NCBI GenBank assembly: GCA_017394515.1
Contig: JAFPXY010000041.1
Coordinates: 1 to 64,000 of the forward strand
Reading direction: 5' to 3'
DNA from: Bacillota bacterium
GTDB taxonomy: Bacteria; Bacillota; Clostridia; Peptostreptococcales; Anaerovoracaceae
Length of the DNA stretch: 64,000 nucleotides
The notes under the pieces: model-generated
What the model saw: only the letters and a program-made list of their open reading frames with translations
What the model was told of the DNA's origin: nothing
Database searches by the model: none
Program-made: the position numbers and the translations under genes
Part shown: positions 1 to 7,250 of the stretch, in pieces
How positions within the stretch are numbered: the stretch's first letter is position 1
Layout: the number at the start of each line of letters is the position of its first letter

Positions 1-450
1 CTGGCAATCACAAATAACGAAAACGCGTTAACAGTTATTGCCGGAAATGATAATGGGACATATTATTCTATATACAGCGGTCATGCAGAGAAAAATCTGA
101 TCGAAGCACTGTTTGACATTGGTGAGAACCAAAAGGCAAATTACTACGGTCAGCATTATTGCTATAATGATAGTGGACTTGCAGTTGCAGTAAATGACGG
201 TAAGGCCGCTTTGATACAAAGCATACTTATTGGTGATGACTCTTTTAGTATAAGAGGGCCTGTTCTGGAATGTGCAGTGGTTGATAGTAGTGGGGTATTG
301 TATTGGGGCAAACTAAAAAGCAATTTGACAGATATAGATTATGGCATAAAAGCTACCGAGTTGAAAAATCAGGATAATTACAACGATGAAAATGTTATGC
401 AGTTATTAATTAAGCCATCTGGAGATAGTAAGACAGTTGAATGGAGATAA
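1..450 (+). CDS. 3' end of an unrecognised protein (partial)
   Basis: The frame is open from the first base of the window to a TAA at 448-450, giving the last 149 residues of a protein whose start lies outside. I do not recognise a family. The visible part is rich in Asn, Asp, Gly and Tyr, has no hydrophobic segment long enough for a membrane span, and alternates short hydrophobic stretches with polar turns, as in secreted or beta-rich proteins. Codon use is AT-rich, like the rest of the block up to about 5100. A clear terminator follows eight bases after the stop, so this is the last gene of its transcript. Confidence 0.6.
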   Translation: MAITNNENALTVIAGNDNGTYYSIYSGHAEKNLIEALFDIGENQKANYYGQHYCYNDSGLAVAVNDGKAALIQSILIGDDSFSIRGPVLECAVVDSSGVLYWGKLKSNLTDIDYGIKATELKNQDNYNDENVMQLLIKPSGDSKTVEWR

Positions 451-457
451 TACAAAC

Positions 458-490
458 AAACCGGGTCTATTGAAGTGAAGCCCGGTTTTT
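458..490 (+). terminator. Rho-independent terminator after the partial gene
   Basis: AAACCGGG (458-465) pairs perfectly with CCCGGTTT (481-488), with a 15-base loop and a run of T after the stem. It sits directly before the left side of the IS200-like element. Confidence 0.8.
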
Positions 491-590
491 TATATTGTAT
501 CACTTTAGTGGCGGTTCCGAGGACGGTAGGCCGAGGAACAATGAACCACCGGCTATGCCGGTGCGTTTAAGCGTCTTTAGATCAAAGCAA

Positions 591-662
591 ATAAATTACC
601 CCCAACGTGGTATGATAGATTTGGTCCGCCAACCAATCTATCACAACGAGGAGGTAATTTAT
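591..662 (+). promoter_or_regulatory. Leader stem-loop that hides the tnpA ribosome-binding site
   Basis: The ten bases 591-600 (ATAAATTACC) are the exact complement of 653-662, which contain the end of the GAGGAGG ribosome-binding site and the first two bases of the tnpA start codon. Inside this clamp 613-625 pairs with 632-643 (TGATAGATT-TGGT with ACCAATCTATCA, one bulged T). Known for the family: IS200 leader hairpins that block translation of transposase. Confidence 0.65.
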
Positions 663-1200
663 GAAAGACAATAATAGTTTAGCACATACCACGTGGAATT
701 GTAAGTACCACATAATCTTTGCTCCAAAGTACAGACGAAGAGTCATCTATGGAAACATCCGAAGCGACATCGGTCGAATCATAAGATTGCTTTGCGAGAG
801 AAAAGGCATCAATATCATCGAAGCTGAGCTGTGCCCAGATCATGTGCACATGCTCGTGGAAATACCGCCAAAGTACAGCGTCGCAGATATCGTCGGCTAC
901 ATCAAGGGGAAGAGTTCTCTGATGATCTTTGACAGACATGCCAATCTCAAATACAAATATGCAACAGGCATTTCTGGTGCCGCGGGTACTATGTTGACAC
1001 AGTTGGTAAGAATGAAAAAAAGATAGAAGAATACATCCGCCAGCAACTTCAGGAAGACATCGCGGCGGATCAAATCACAATGAAGGAATACATCGATCCA
1101 TTCACCGGAGAGAAAATCAAAAGATGGGATCCTTCAGGATCAGTTGAGAAGGACGTGCGGTTGGCGGACCGTTCGACGAGTCTTAAGACTCAGCAGGTAA
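661..1200 (+). pseudogene. tnpA: IS200-like Y1 transposase, frameshifted
   Basis: The first part (661 to about 962) encodes the conserved TnpA core with the metal-binding HVH triad (ELCPDHVHMLVEIPP) and the YIKGKSS stretch. At about 962 the reading frame is lost: the expected KY-G-NRHFW-RGYYVDTVG block, which carries the catalytic tyrosine helix, continues only in the +1 frame (from AACAGGCATTTCTGG), as does the C-terminal KEYIDPFTGEKIKRW. The frame-1 product ends at 1026 with an unrelated tail. A single base appears to be missing after TAT at 960-962. The gene has a strong GAGGAGG site that is sequestered by a leader hairpin. A sequencing error at this point is the main alternative. Confidence 0.8.
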
Positions 1201-1224
1201 AGGGCCCTTGTAGGGCCAACGTAA

Positions 1225-1247
1225 AACCACCGGCTGAGCCGGTGGTT
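1225..1247. repeat. Right-end hairpin of the IS200-like element
   Basis: Perfect ten-base stem AACCACCGGC / GCCGGTGGTT with a TGA loop. It matches the left-end hairpin in its core and lies just downstream of the transposase remnant. Confidence 0.65.
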
Positions 1248-1271
1248 ATTATTGTTTATAAAGTAGAAACA

Positions 1272-1303
1272 GCCAGGATCAAAACCGATCCTGGCATTTT
1301 TAA
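1272..1303 (+). terminator. Rho-independent terminator
   Basis: GCCAGGATC (1272-1280) and GATCCTGGC (1287-1295) form a perfect nine-base stem with a six-base loop, followed by ATTTTTAATTTTTT. It would end read-through from the IS element and faces the 3' end of the minus-strand XRE gene, for which the T-run is weaker. Confidence 0.75.
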
Positions 1304-1319
1304 TTTTTTACAAAAAACT

Positions 1320-1871
1320 TCATTTTCGCTGGAACAATTTTCCCACACTTATGTCGTTTACTTTCATAAAACTTCGAATGGTCTTTACGCTATACTTTAG
1401 CTCATATAAATGCTCGCCGGTTATCATAGCTTTGGATATTTCGCCTACTTCAGCCATGATATCTGCTTGATCAGCATACCATCCAATCAGTGTTGAGTCA
1501 CATCCCCAGACAGGTGTCCCGCTTATACCGAAAAGTGCGTACTTGGGTTCCTCCTCGGTTGCTTTCAGTATATGTAATGCTGATACTTTGGTACACATGA
1601 CTGTAACTCTCTCGTTGGGGGAACTAATGAGTATATTCTTTAGATTAGCATCAGTTTTTAAGTTTTTCTCATCTGGTTCTCCAGATAGCAGCAGATCCAG
1701 CGACGTGTGTAAAGTCTTTGACAGTTGCAGAAGCGTCTCAACTTCAGGGTAACTATTTCCCTGCTCCCAACTTGATACTTCTTGTCTGCTGACATTTAAA
1801 ACGTTGGCAAGCTCTTCCTGAGTAAGATTGGAGTTTTTACGAATGATTTGAAGATTATCAGCAAAGCTCAT
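1320..1871 (-). CDS. XRE-family transcriptional regulator
   Basis: This 183-residue protein starts with a Cro/C1-type helix-turn-helix (residues 5-60; motifs NLTQEELANVLNVSRQEVSSWE and YPEVETLLQLSKTL), so it should bind DNA as a dimer. The remainder (about residues 65-183) is a mixed alpha/beta region that I cannot name; it has no membrane span. The start is an ATG preceded by GGGAGGGG. The gene stands alone between the IS element and a divergently transcribed ABC efflux operon, so control of that operon is a reasonable but untested guess. AT-rich codon use matches the accessory block. Confidence 0.8.
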   Translation of the reverse strand: MSFADNLQIIRKNSNLTQEELANVLNVSRQEVSSWEQGNSYPEVETLLQLSKTLHTSLDLLLSGEPDEKNLKTDANLKNILISSPNERVTVMCTKVSALHILKATEEEPKYALFGISGTPVWGCDSTLIGWYADQADIMAEVGEISKAMITGEHLYELKYSVKTIRSFMKVNDISVGKLFQRK

Positions 1872-1932
1872 TATCCCCTCCCTCTAAATACAATAGAAGT
1901 ATTAATTATGAAACTAATAACAAAATATTTTA

Positions 1933-1960
1933 CCAGAGATAATGTTGTCTCTGGTTTTTG
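1933..1960 (+). terminator. Orphan terminator-like hairpin between divergent genes
   Basis: CCAGAGA (1933-1939) pairs with TCTCTGG (1948-1954) and is followed by TTTTTG. No gene on the plus strand precedes it, so it may be left over from a lost gene or act on the divergent transcripts. The rest of 1872-2114 is AT-rich with no gene; I could not identify a convincing promoter in it. Confidence 0.5.
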
Positions 1961-2114
1961 TTTGAGATGATGATATTTGTTTTGATAAGAGTGAACACTG
2001 TGAGGGATTAGCAGGGTCAGGTGTTAGTATATAGTTAATAACCATTGTTTATGATTATTAAAACGATCTTTGTATTTTTGTACTTGAACACCATTTTAAA
2101 AAAGGAGATTATCC

Positions 2115-2981
2115 GTGGACAATATTCTTGAAGTGAATGGCCTTACGAAAAGGTACCCCGCGTTTTCGCTTGATGAAGTTTCTTTTTCGCTTCCGGAAGG
2201 GTGTATTACCGGATTCATCGGAGCCAATGGCGCAGGTAAAACGACAACAATACGTTCCCTTTTAAATCTTGCCCATAAAGACGCAGGGACAATAAAAATC
2301 TTCGGGTTGGACGCGGAGAAACATGAGAAAGAGATCAAGGACCGTATCGGCATTGTTATGGATGGCAGCTACTTCTATAATGATTTGTCCATGAAAGACA
2401 TGAAAAACATTATTGCTCCCGCCTATTCAAAATGGAGCGATACCGACTATCGAACCTATATGGAGAAATTTGATCTTGATCCAAAGCAAAAGATTTCCAC
2501 ATTTTCCAGCGGAATGAAAATGAAATATGCCCTTGTGCTGGCGCTCTCCCATCAGGCCGAACTGCTTATTATGGATGAGCCGACAAGCGGGCTTGATCCG
2601 CTTGTGAGAAGTCAGTTTTTGGAGATGGTCACGGATTACATGAAGTGCGGCGGGAAGGGGGTTTTCTTCTCAACTCATATCACGTCTGATCTGGATAAGG
2701 TTGCGGACATGCTCATCCTCATTGATGGGGGTAAAATCATCTTTCAGCAGAGCAAAGATGATCTCCTAGACAAATTCCGCATTGTCAAGGGAAATACAGA
2801 CTTGTTAAACAATCAAAGCATAAAACTAATAAAAAGTCTTAAAGTTTCACCTTTTGGCTTCACGGGAATAACAGAATATGTTTCGAAAGTTAAAAAGGAA
2901 ATGCCGAAGGTCCTGCTTGAAAGGGCAACCATTGAGGAAATTATGCTCGCATACATTGGGGGTGATAATATTGATTGCTAA
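2115..2981 (+). CDS. ABC-2 type exporter, ATP-binding protein
   Basis: A 288-residue ATPase with Walker A (GANGAGKT, about residues 36-43), a degenerate signature (FSSGMKMK in place of LSGGQ), Walker B (LLIMDEP), the D-loop SGLD and the H-loop histidine (FSTHI). Length and the C-terminal extension fit the drug/lantibiotic exporter class (BcrA/YtrB-like). The start is GTG at 2115 with AAAGGAGATT upstream. Its stop overlaps the start of the permease gene, so the two are translationally coupled and form an efflux system. The substrate cannot be read from the sequence. Confidence 0.9.
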   Translation: MDNILEVNGLTKRYPAFSLDEVSFSLPEGCITGFIGANGAGKTTTIRSLLNLAHKDAGTIKIFGLDAEKHEKEIKDRIGIVMDGSYFYNDLSMKDMKNIIAPAYSKWSDTDYRTYMEKFDLDPKQKISTFSSGMKMKYALVLALSHQAELLIMDEPTSGLDPLVRSQFLEMVTDYMKCGGKGVFFSTHITSDLDKVADMLILIDGGKIIFQQSKDDLLDKFRIVKGNTDLLNNQSIKLIKSLKVSPFGFTGITEYVSKVKKEMPKVLLERATIEEIMLAYIGGDNIDC

Positions 2982-3633
2982 CCTTGTCAAAAAGGATTTC
3001 CTGCTAGTGAAAAAGACTACTGTGGCTTTTTTAGGAATCAGCGTCCTTGTTCCTCTGCTTGCGACAATCTTGATGAGAGACGCAGCGCAAGATAAAAGAA
3101 CAGAGTTGTTCATTTTCCTTTATATGGTGATCCTGGTAGAGGTGATGTTCGTGCAGGCGGTTGCGACAGAAGAAGAAAAAAGCCCGAGAGCTACGGCTCT
3201 GCTTTGTGCAGCGCCATATTCCCGAAAAAGCTATGTGATAGCAAAGTATATTTGTTACCTTATCTTTTACGGGACGTGTATTGCTATCTACTCGATAATT
3301 GCTGCCATTTATCCGGGGCTTGGTTTCCTGAATATCACAGAAGTCCTTACGGTATTTTTGGTGGGGACAATCCTCTATGGAGTATATATACCAGTCGCAA
3401 TTAAGTACGGAATTACAAAAGCCCGTCTTGTATTTGCAACCGCAATATTGCTTGTCTCGCTGGGACCGACTCTTATTGCTAAGGTGTTCAATTCAAATAT
3501 AGACTTTGTTTTATCGCTTATGCGAAATATATCTTCTTTGAATATACCGATCATTCTCGGTGTTGCTGGCGTCGGAGTTTTTCTTGTATCCATGATAATA
3601 TCCTTTGGCATTTTTGAGAAAAAGGAACTGTGA
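2971..3633 (+). CDS. ABC-2 type transporter permease
   Basis: A 220-residue membrane protein with about six hydrophobic segments, beginning MIANLVKKDFLLVKK, the usual opening of ABC-2 permeases that pair with BcrA/YtrB-type ATPases. I chose TTG at 2971 because GGGGGTG lies seven bases upstream and the N-terminus then aligns with the family; an in-frame start at 2878 would add a charged stretch that is only the other-frame reading of the ATPase gene. GTG at 2962 is an alternative. The overlap with the ATPase gene is 11 bases. It forms the membrane channel of the exporter. Confidence 0.85.
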   Translation: MIANLVKKDFLLVKKTTVAFLGISVLVPLLATILMRDAAQDKRTELFIFLYMVILVEVMFVQAVATEEEKSPRATALLCAAPYSRKSYVIAKYICYLIFYGTCIAIYSIIAAIYPGLGFLNITEVLTVFLVGTILYGVYIPVAIKYGITKARLVFATAILLVSLGPTLIAKVFNSNIDFVLSLMRNISSLNIPIILGVAGVGVFLVSMIISFGIFEKKEL

Positions 3634-3668
3634 GTTCTCCGACGATATCATAAAGAGGAGGTATAAAT

Positions 3669-5129
3669 ATGTCATTAACAACTGTTTTTTGGCTCTTAAC
3701 AGCTGCAATTTGTGCTTTATTTCTCGTTATATCTTGGAAAGTCAGAGAAGTTTCCGGGCAGAGTTTCAAACACTATGCCATAGGAGGTGCTTCCTTTTCT
3801 GTTCTGATGATATTTTTTACCCAGTTTGCTTCTATTATGGGCGCGGGTAATTTCATTGGACATGCAGGATCAGGGTATATTAACGGTATCTCATGGCTGG
3901 CTTTTATAGCGGGCGAACAGGGAGCGAAAATATTTTTTGCATTGACCTTTGCGGGCTTCGCCGGTGTGCTTAGTTATAACACACTTCCGGAGTTGATTGA
4001 TGACTTAATAGCCAGAGATAAAATTACAAGGATTCTTTCAGGTATTTTATCTTCGTCTATTATGGTTGCATGGGTTGGTGGACAAGGAAAAGCATTTGGA
4101 GAAATATTCAATGTATTTACCGGAACCAGCCCTATACCGGTCATATTTCTTTTTTCCGCTATTTTTATAGTGTATACATGCCTTGGAGGCATATACTCTG
4201 TGGTTTATACGGATTTGATACAGGGAATAATGTGTCTTATATTCGGAACTATTTTTTACGTGTTTTCCTTTAGCAAAGTAAACTTTAGTTTTGAACAGTT
4301 ATCACAGAGTTTAACGGATGTTGGAAAATCAGAATTGTGGGATATGGGATATGTTGAACCAATGGCTTTGGTAAACAGATTTATTATCGGTTTGATAGGA
4401 GTACTTATTGCACAGATATACTGGCAGAGATGTTTTGCATGCAAAGATAAGAAAACCGCAAGGAACGGGCTGCTTTACAGTGGAATAATTGCAACTGTAA
4501 TGACTATGCTTACTGCACTTGTAGGGCTAATCATTATGACTCTTAATCAAGATTTGGATGCTAATAGTGCAATGCCGTGGTTTATGATGAATCACGTACC
4601 CAAGCTAATTGCTGCAGGTATATTTGTTTTGATATTAGCAGCAGGAATGTCATCTGCCGACTCATGCCTGAACTCGGCTACTGTTCTTATTGTAAACGAC
4701 GTTGTCAGAACAATAAAACCTAAAAGAGATGACAGATATCTTGTCCGTGATGCAAGGATACTTACGGTTGTGATCGGTATAGTATCCTCTATCTGTGCTA
4801 TTTATGCCAGCTCCATAATAACTTTGTTTTCAAAGGCTTATGCAATGGCGGGATCCGGTCTGGTACCCCTTTTGGTCATAGGGTTGCTTTGGAAAGAAAG
4901 GCGGGAGGAAAAAACTAAAATGGGTTATCAAAATAGTAAGGTTACACCTTGGGGAGCGCGGCTTGGTATTATCACAGGTTCTGTTATTTCCCAAATTAGC
5001 GCATTAGGGTCTAATGCAACTATTATAGGATTAGCTGCATCGTCTTTAGTTATTGTAATAGTTTCCGTTATTACAAGAAATATAGAGAATCCTGAATTGC
5101 TGGTATCTTCAGGGTATACGGAAGAATAG
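3669..5129 (+). CDS. Sodium:solute symporter family protein
   Basis: A 486-residue polytopic membrane protein of the SSS family: about 13 hydrophobic segments, and family motifs such as GAGNFIGHAGSGY, ASIMGAGN, VAWVGGQGKAFGE, TCLGGIYSVVYTDLIQG and AAGMSSADSCLNSA (the sodium-site helix). The ribosome-binding site AGAGGAGG is ideally placed before ATG 3669. It lies 35 bases after the ABC permease and may share its transcript. The solute is unknown. AT-rich codon use suggests recent acquisition with its neighbours. Confidence 0.9.
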   Translation: MSLTTVFWLLTAAICALFLVISWKVREVSGQSFKHYAIGGASFSVLMIFFTQFASIMGAGNFIGHAGSGYINGISWLAFIAGEQGAKIFFALTFAGFAGVLSYNTLPELIDDLIARDKITRILSGILSSSIMVAWVGGQGKAFGEIFNVFTGTSPIPVIFLFSAIFIVYTCLGGIYSVVYTDLIQGIMCLIFGTIFYVFSFSKVNFSFEQLSQSLTDVGKSELWDMGYVEPMALVNRFIIGLIGVLIAQIYWQRCFACKDKKTARNGLLYSGIIATVMTMLTALVGLIIMTLNQDLDANSAMPWFMMNHVPKLIAAGIFVLILAAGMSSADSCLNSATVLIVNDVVRTIKPKRDDRYLVRDARILTVVIGIVSSICAIYASSIITLFSKAYAMAGSGLVPLLVIGLLWKERREEKTKMGYQNSKVTPWGARLGIITGSVISQISALGSNATIIGLAASSLVIVIVSVITRNIENPELLVSSGYTEE

Positions 5130-5168
5130 AAGAGGAAAAACGTATCGAACGATTTCAAAACAACTCTC

Positions 5169-5385
5169 TTAATCTTCAAGTTCAGTAATAGAATTTGCCA
5201 GTTCAGTTGCAAGATTGCCCAAAGAATCCTTCATTAGAAGGACATAAGTACGATTAACAGGTTTATCAGTTTTGATGTGATAGCATTTTGGGGGATTTGT
5301 CATTGTTAACAATGTGTTTTTTTGCAGGCTGCTCACAAAACCAACGCCCAATCCCATAGACACTAAGGCAATCGAACTATTGAAG
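5169..5385 (-). pseudogene. C-terminal remnant of a LysR-type regulator
   Basis: On the minus strand the frame encodes about 70 residues that match the end of a LysR effector-binding domain: IALVSMGLGVGFVSSL (the usual aLVaaGlGiaflp segment) and NRTYVLLMKDSLGNLATELA (the typical last helix). The helix-turn-helix and most of the effector domain are absent; upstream the same frame merely reads the antisense of the integrase gene. The remnant therefore ends where the integrase begins, around 5360-5385, and marks a deletion or insertion junction. Confidence 0.65.
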
Positions 5386-6603
5386 TACCTTGTAGAAAGC
5401 GGTAAAGTTGACGTAGGCAATGCGGAAAAAGAAATGAAAAGATCACAATTGATCAAAGTACTTGCTGCGCATCCGTACAAAATATATCAGGCTAAGGACG
5501 GCCGTTGGGTAACTAACGTAGTAGATGAGGAATTCCCTGAAAAGAGACGAAGAATTGCCAAGCAAACAAGGGAAGATCTTGAAGAAGCGTTATACGTCTT
5601 CTATGCCGGTGAAGACAAGAAAAAGATGAACGATCGCATGACACTTCAGGACATCTATCCGGACTGGCTGGAGTACAAAGAATTACATACATCTGCCAGT
5701 TCAACGACGCTTAGAATCGACTCTGACTGGAAACGCTTCTACAAGGATACCAAGATTGCCAAGATGCCTCTTAGAAGGCTCACCAAGGTGGTGCTGGATG
5801 AATGGGTCCATTCCATGATCAAACAATATGAAATGGATAAGACCATGTATTACAATTTCTCCGGCATAATTCGCCAGTGTCTGGACTACGCTGTGGACAA
5901 GGAAATAATCAACGAGAACAACTTCAGAAAGGTTCGGGTGGACGGCAGAAGGATGTTCAAGAAGAAAAAGAAAAAGTCCAGCGAGTCTCAGGTATATTCC
6001 AAGGAGGAGCTTAAAGGTTTCATGGAGCTTGCCTGGAAGGATTACTACGAAAGGACGAAGGTATACCAGCTGGCTCCACTAGCTGTAATGATGCAGTTTG
6101 AGACCGGTGTCCGTATTGGTGAAGTATGTGTCTTAAGATATGAAGATATCGACGGGCCATACTTACATGTAAGGCGAATGCTCAGAAGAGACTGCCGCCA
6201 GGTCGTGGATCACACCAAGGGCGGTCACGAAGACAGAGTTGTCATTCTCACATCGGATGCCAGAAACATTATCGACAAGTGCCGTGAGAGGCAACTTGAA
6301 CTTGGAGTAGAGTCTAATGGATATATTTTTTCCGTTGACGGCAACTATTGTTCGTATGGTGCGATAGCAGATCTTTACAGAAAGTACTGTAGTAAACTTG
6401 GAATTCAGATGAAAAGTTCTCACAAATCAAGAAAAACTTTTATTTCTACACTTCTGGATGCAAACATGAATGCCAATACCGTAAGAGAAATGGTAGGGCA
6501 TGCAGATGAAAGAACTACACTTCAGAGTTATCATTTTGACAGAAGCACAGAAGATGAAAGAGTTCTGAAGATGGAAGAAGCTCTGAAGCTTGAAGATGAT
6601 TGA
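5314..6603 (+). CDS. Tyrosine recombinase / integrase
   Basis: A phage-type site-specific recombinase with a SAM-like core-binding domain (MTLQDIYPDWLEY onward) and a C-terminal catalytic domain. The catalytic set is complete: Arg in ETGVRIGE, Lys in HTKGGHEDR, His-x-x-Arg in SHKSRKTF, His in MVGHADERTT and the nucleophile Tyr in SYHFDRS. It should catalyse excision and integration of an element. The start is doubtful: the family N-terminus (xTKAIELLKYLVESGKVDV) begins near 5353, where the codon is ATA; GTG 5314 has no ribosome site, and ATG 5434 would lose about 30 conserved-looking residues. The gene runs towards tRNA-Lys(CTT). It has higher GC than the genes before it. Confidence 0.85.
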   Translation: MFFCRLLTKPTPNPIDTKAIELLKYLVESGKVDVGNAEKEMKRSQLIKVLAAHPYKIYQAKDGRWVTNVVDEEFPEKRRRIAKQTREDLEEALYVFYAGEDKKKMNDRMTLQDIYPDWLEYKELHTSASSTTLRIDSDWKRFYKDTKIAKMPLRRLTKVVLDEWVHSMIKQYEMDKTMYYNFSGIIRQCLDYAVDKEIINENNFRKVRVDGRRMFKKKKKKSSESQVYSKEELKGFMELAWKDYYERTKVYQLAPLAVMMQFETGVRIGEVCVLRYEDIDGPYLHVRRMLRRDCRQVVDHTKGGHEDRVVILTSDARNIIDKCRERQLELGVESNGYIFSVDGNYCSYGAIADLYRKYCSKLGIQMKSSHKSRKTFISTLLDANMNANTVREMVGHADERTTLQSYHFDRSTEDERVLKMEEALKLEDD

Positions 6604-6627
6604 GAACAAGTGGGAGTCAATCGATTT

Positions 6628-6818
6628 TGTTCCCAAAATTTGGGAACAGACCGCATGGATGCTGGGGTTCAGCTATTTTTTACTTTGGGAACTTAACTGA
6701 ACATCCGGCATCGGAAGTTGCAGTAATGATTGCTGCAAAAAACGTGAAAACCCTTGAAAATCATGGGCTGACAGCATTAGGGGGCATACAGCAAAAACTG
6801 TTCCCAGCTGTTCCCAGA
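6628..6818. repeat. GGGAAC-type inverted and direct repeats downstream of the integrase
   Basis: A perfect 21-base palindrome (TGTTCCCAAA, one central A, TTTGGGAACA; 6628-6648) is followed by TTGGGAAC at 6685-6692 and two adjacent copies of CTGTTCCCAG at 6799-6808 and 6809-6818. Spaced repeats of one motif between an integrase and a tRNA 3' end are what integrase arm-type binding sites look like. That role is inferred. Confidence 0.55.
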
Positions 6819-6910
6819 TCGTTGAGAAATGGGAGCCCCCCTAAAAAAGCCTTAAAAAAGACGATTTTCGGCCTTGCAAAAAACGCGAAAACCCTTGAAA
6901 ATCAAGGGCT
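6735..6910 (+). repeat. Pair of 35-base direct repeats before tRNA-Lys
   Basis: 6735-6769 and 6876-6910 match at 33 of 35 positions; both contain GAAAACCCTTGAAAATCA. They start 141 bases apart in the non-coding stretch between integrase and tRNA-Lys. I see no gene in 6604-6960. Confidence 0.7.
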
Positions 6911-6927
6911 CTCGGAGATAAAGCAAA

Positions 6928-6957
6928 ACCCCGAAAATTTCTTTTCGGGGTCATTTT
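6928..6957. terminator. Bidirectional terminator between integrase and tRNA-Lys
   Basis: A perfect ten-base stem ACCCCGAAAA (6928-6937) / TTTTCGGGGT (6942-6951) with loop TTTC. ATTTTT follows on the plus strand, and GGGGTTTTGCTTT on the minus strand, so it can serve the integrase and the convergent tRNA. Confidence 0.8.
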
Positions 6958-6960
6958 TAC

Positions 6961-7036
6961 TGGTGGACCATCAGGGGCTCGAACCCTGGACACCCTGATT
7001 AAGAGTCAGGTGCTCTTCCAGCTGAGCTAATGGTCC
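6961..7036 (-). tRNA. tRNA-Lys (CTT)
   Basis: The minus strand folds as a 76-base tRNA: acceptor GGACCAT/ATGGTCC, D-arm TTAGCTCAGCTGGAAGAGC, anticodon loop CTCTTAA giving anticodon CTT (Lys), T-arm GGGTTCGAGCCCC-like, and an encoded 3' CCA. Its 3' end faces the integrase gene, the usual arrangement when an element has entered a tRNA 3' end. It has its own strong promoter. Confidence 0.95.
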
Positions 7037-7057
7037 GCAATTGCTCGGAACATTGCT

Positions 7058-7086
7058 ATATTATCATTTAAACAAAACTTTGTCAA
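7058..7086 (-). promoter_or_regulatory. Sigma-A-like promoter of tRNA-Lys
   Basis: On the minus strand TTGACA (7081-7086), 17 bases, TAATAT (7058-7063), ending about 22 bases before the tRNA. The -35 lies in one arm of a perfect 13-base inverted repeat (7074-7086 / 7094-7106). Confidence 0.8.
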
Positions 7087-7135
7087 CACTTTTTTGACAA
7101 AGTTTTTGTTTTTTATGGTTTTCCTTCTGGATTCA

Positions 7136-7164
7136 TTGCAAATAGAGAATAAATGTAGTATAAT
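7136..7164 (+). promoter_or_regulatory. Sigma-A-like promoter of the 7251-20231 gene run
   Basis: TTGCAA (7136-7141), 17 bases, TATAAT (7159-7164). Transcription would start near 7171, leaving an 80-base leader before the GTG at 7251. Confidence 0.75.
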
Positions 7165-7250
7165 ACATTTAACTATATTCAAAATGGAGTTATAGTGTCT
7201 AAATTTGCATTTTTAAACACAGATATAATTGATAGACAAGGAGAAATGAA

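Larger units (their letters stand above)
541..1250 (+). mobile_element. IS200/IS605-type element, probably inactive
   Basis: A Y1 (HUH) transposase frame is flanked by subterminal hairpins typical of this family: a left one with stem CACCGGC/GCCGGTG (547-563) and a right one with stem AACCACCGGC/GCCGGTGGTT (1225-1247). The two hairpins share the sequence ACCACCGGCT. There is no accessory tnpB, so this is the tnpA-only (IS200-like) layout. The exact cleavage ends cannot be placed without an empty site; 541-1250 is the minimum span and the left end may lie nearer 500. The transposase is frameshifted, so the copy should be immobile unless helped in trans. Confidence 0.75.

Noticed and set aside
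1080..1400. A separate small gene downstream of tnpA
   Set aside because: Its N-terminus is the displaced C-terminal end of the transposase; the remainder reads through the right-end hairpin and a terminator.
6600..6998. Open frame between the integrase and tRNA-Lys
   Set aside because: It reads through the repeats, the terminator and antisense of the tRNA (ending LVDHQGLEPWTP), has no ribosome site and no family match.
7074..7106. Perfect 13-base inverted repeat as a terminator
   Set aside because: No transcript on the plus strand needs ending there; one arm contains the -35 of the tRNA-Lys promoter, so the symmetry may be incidental or regulatory.
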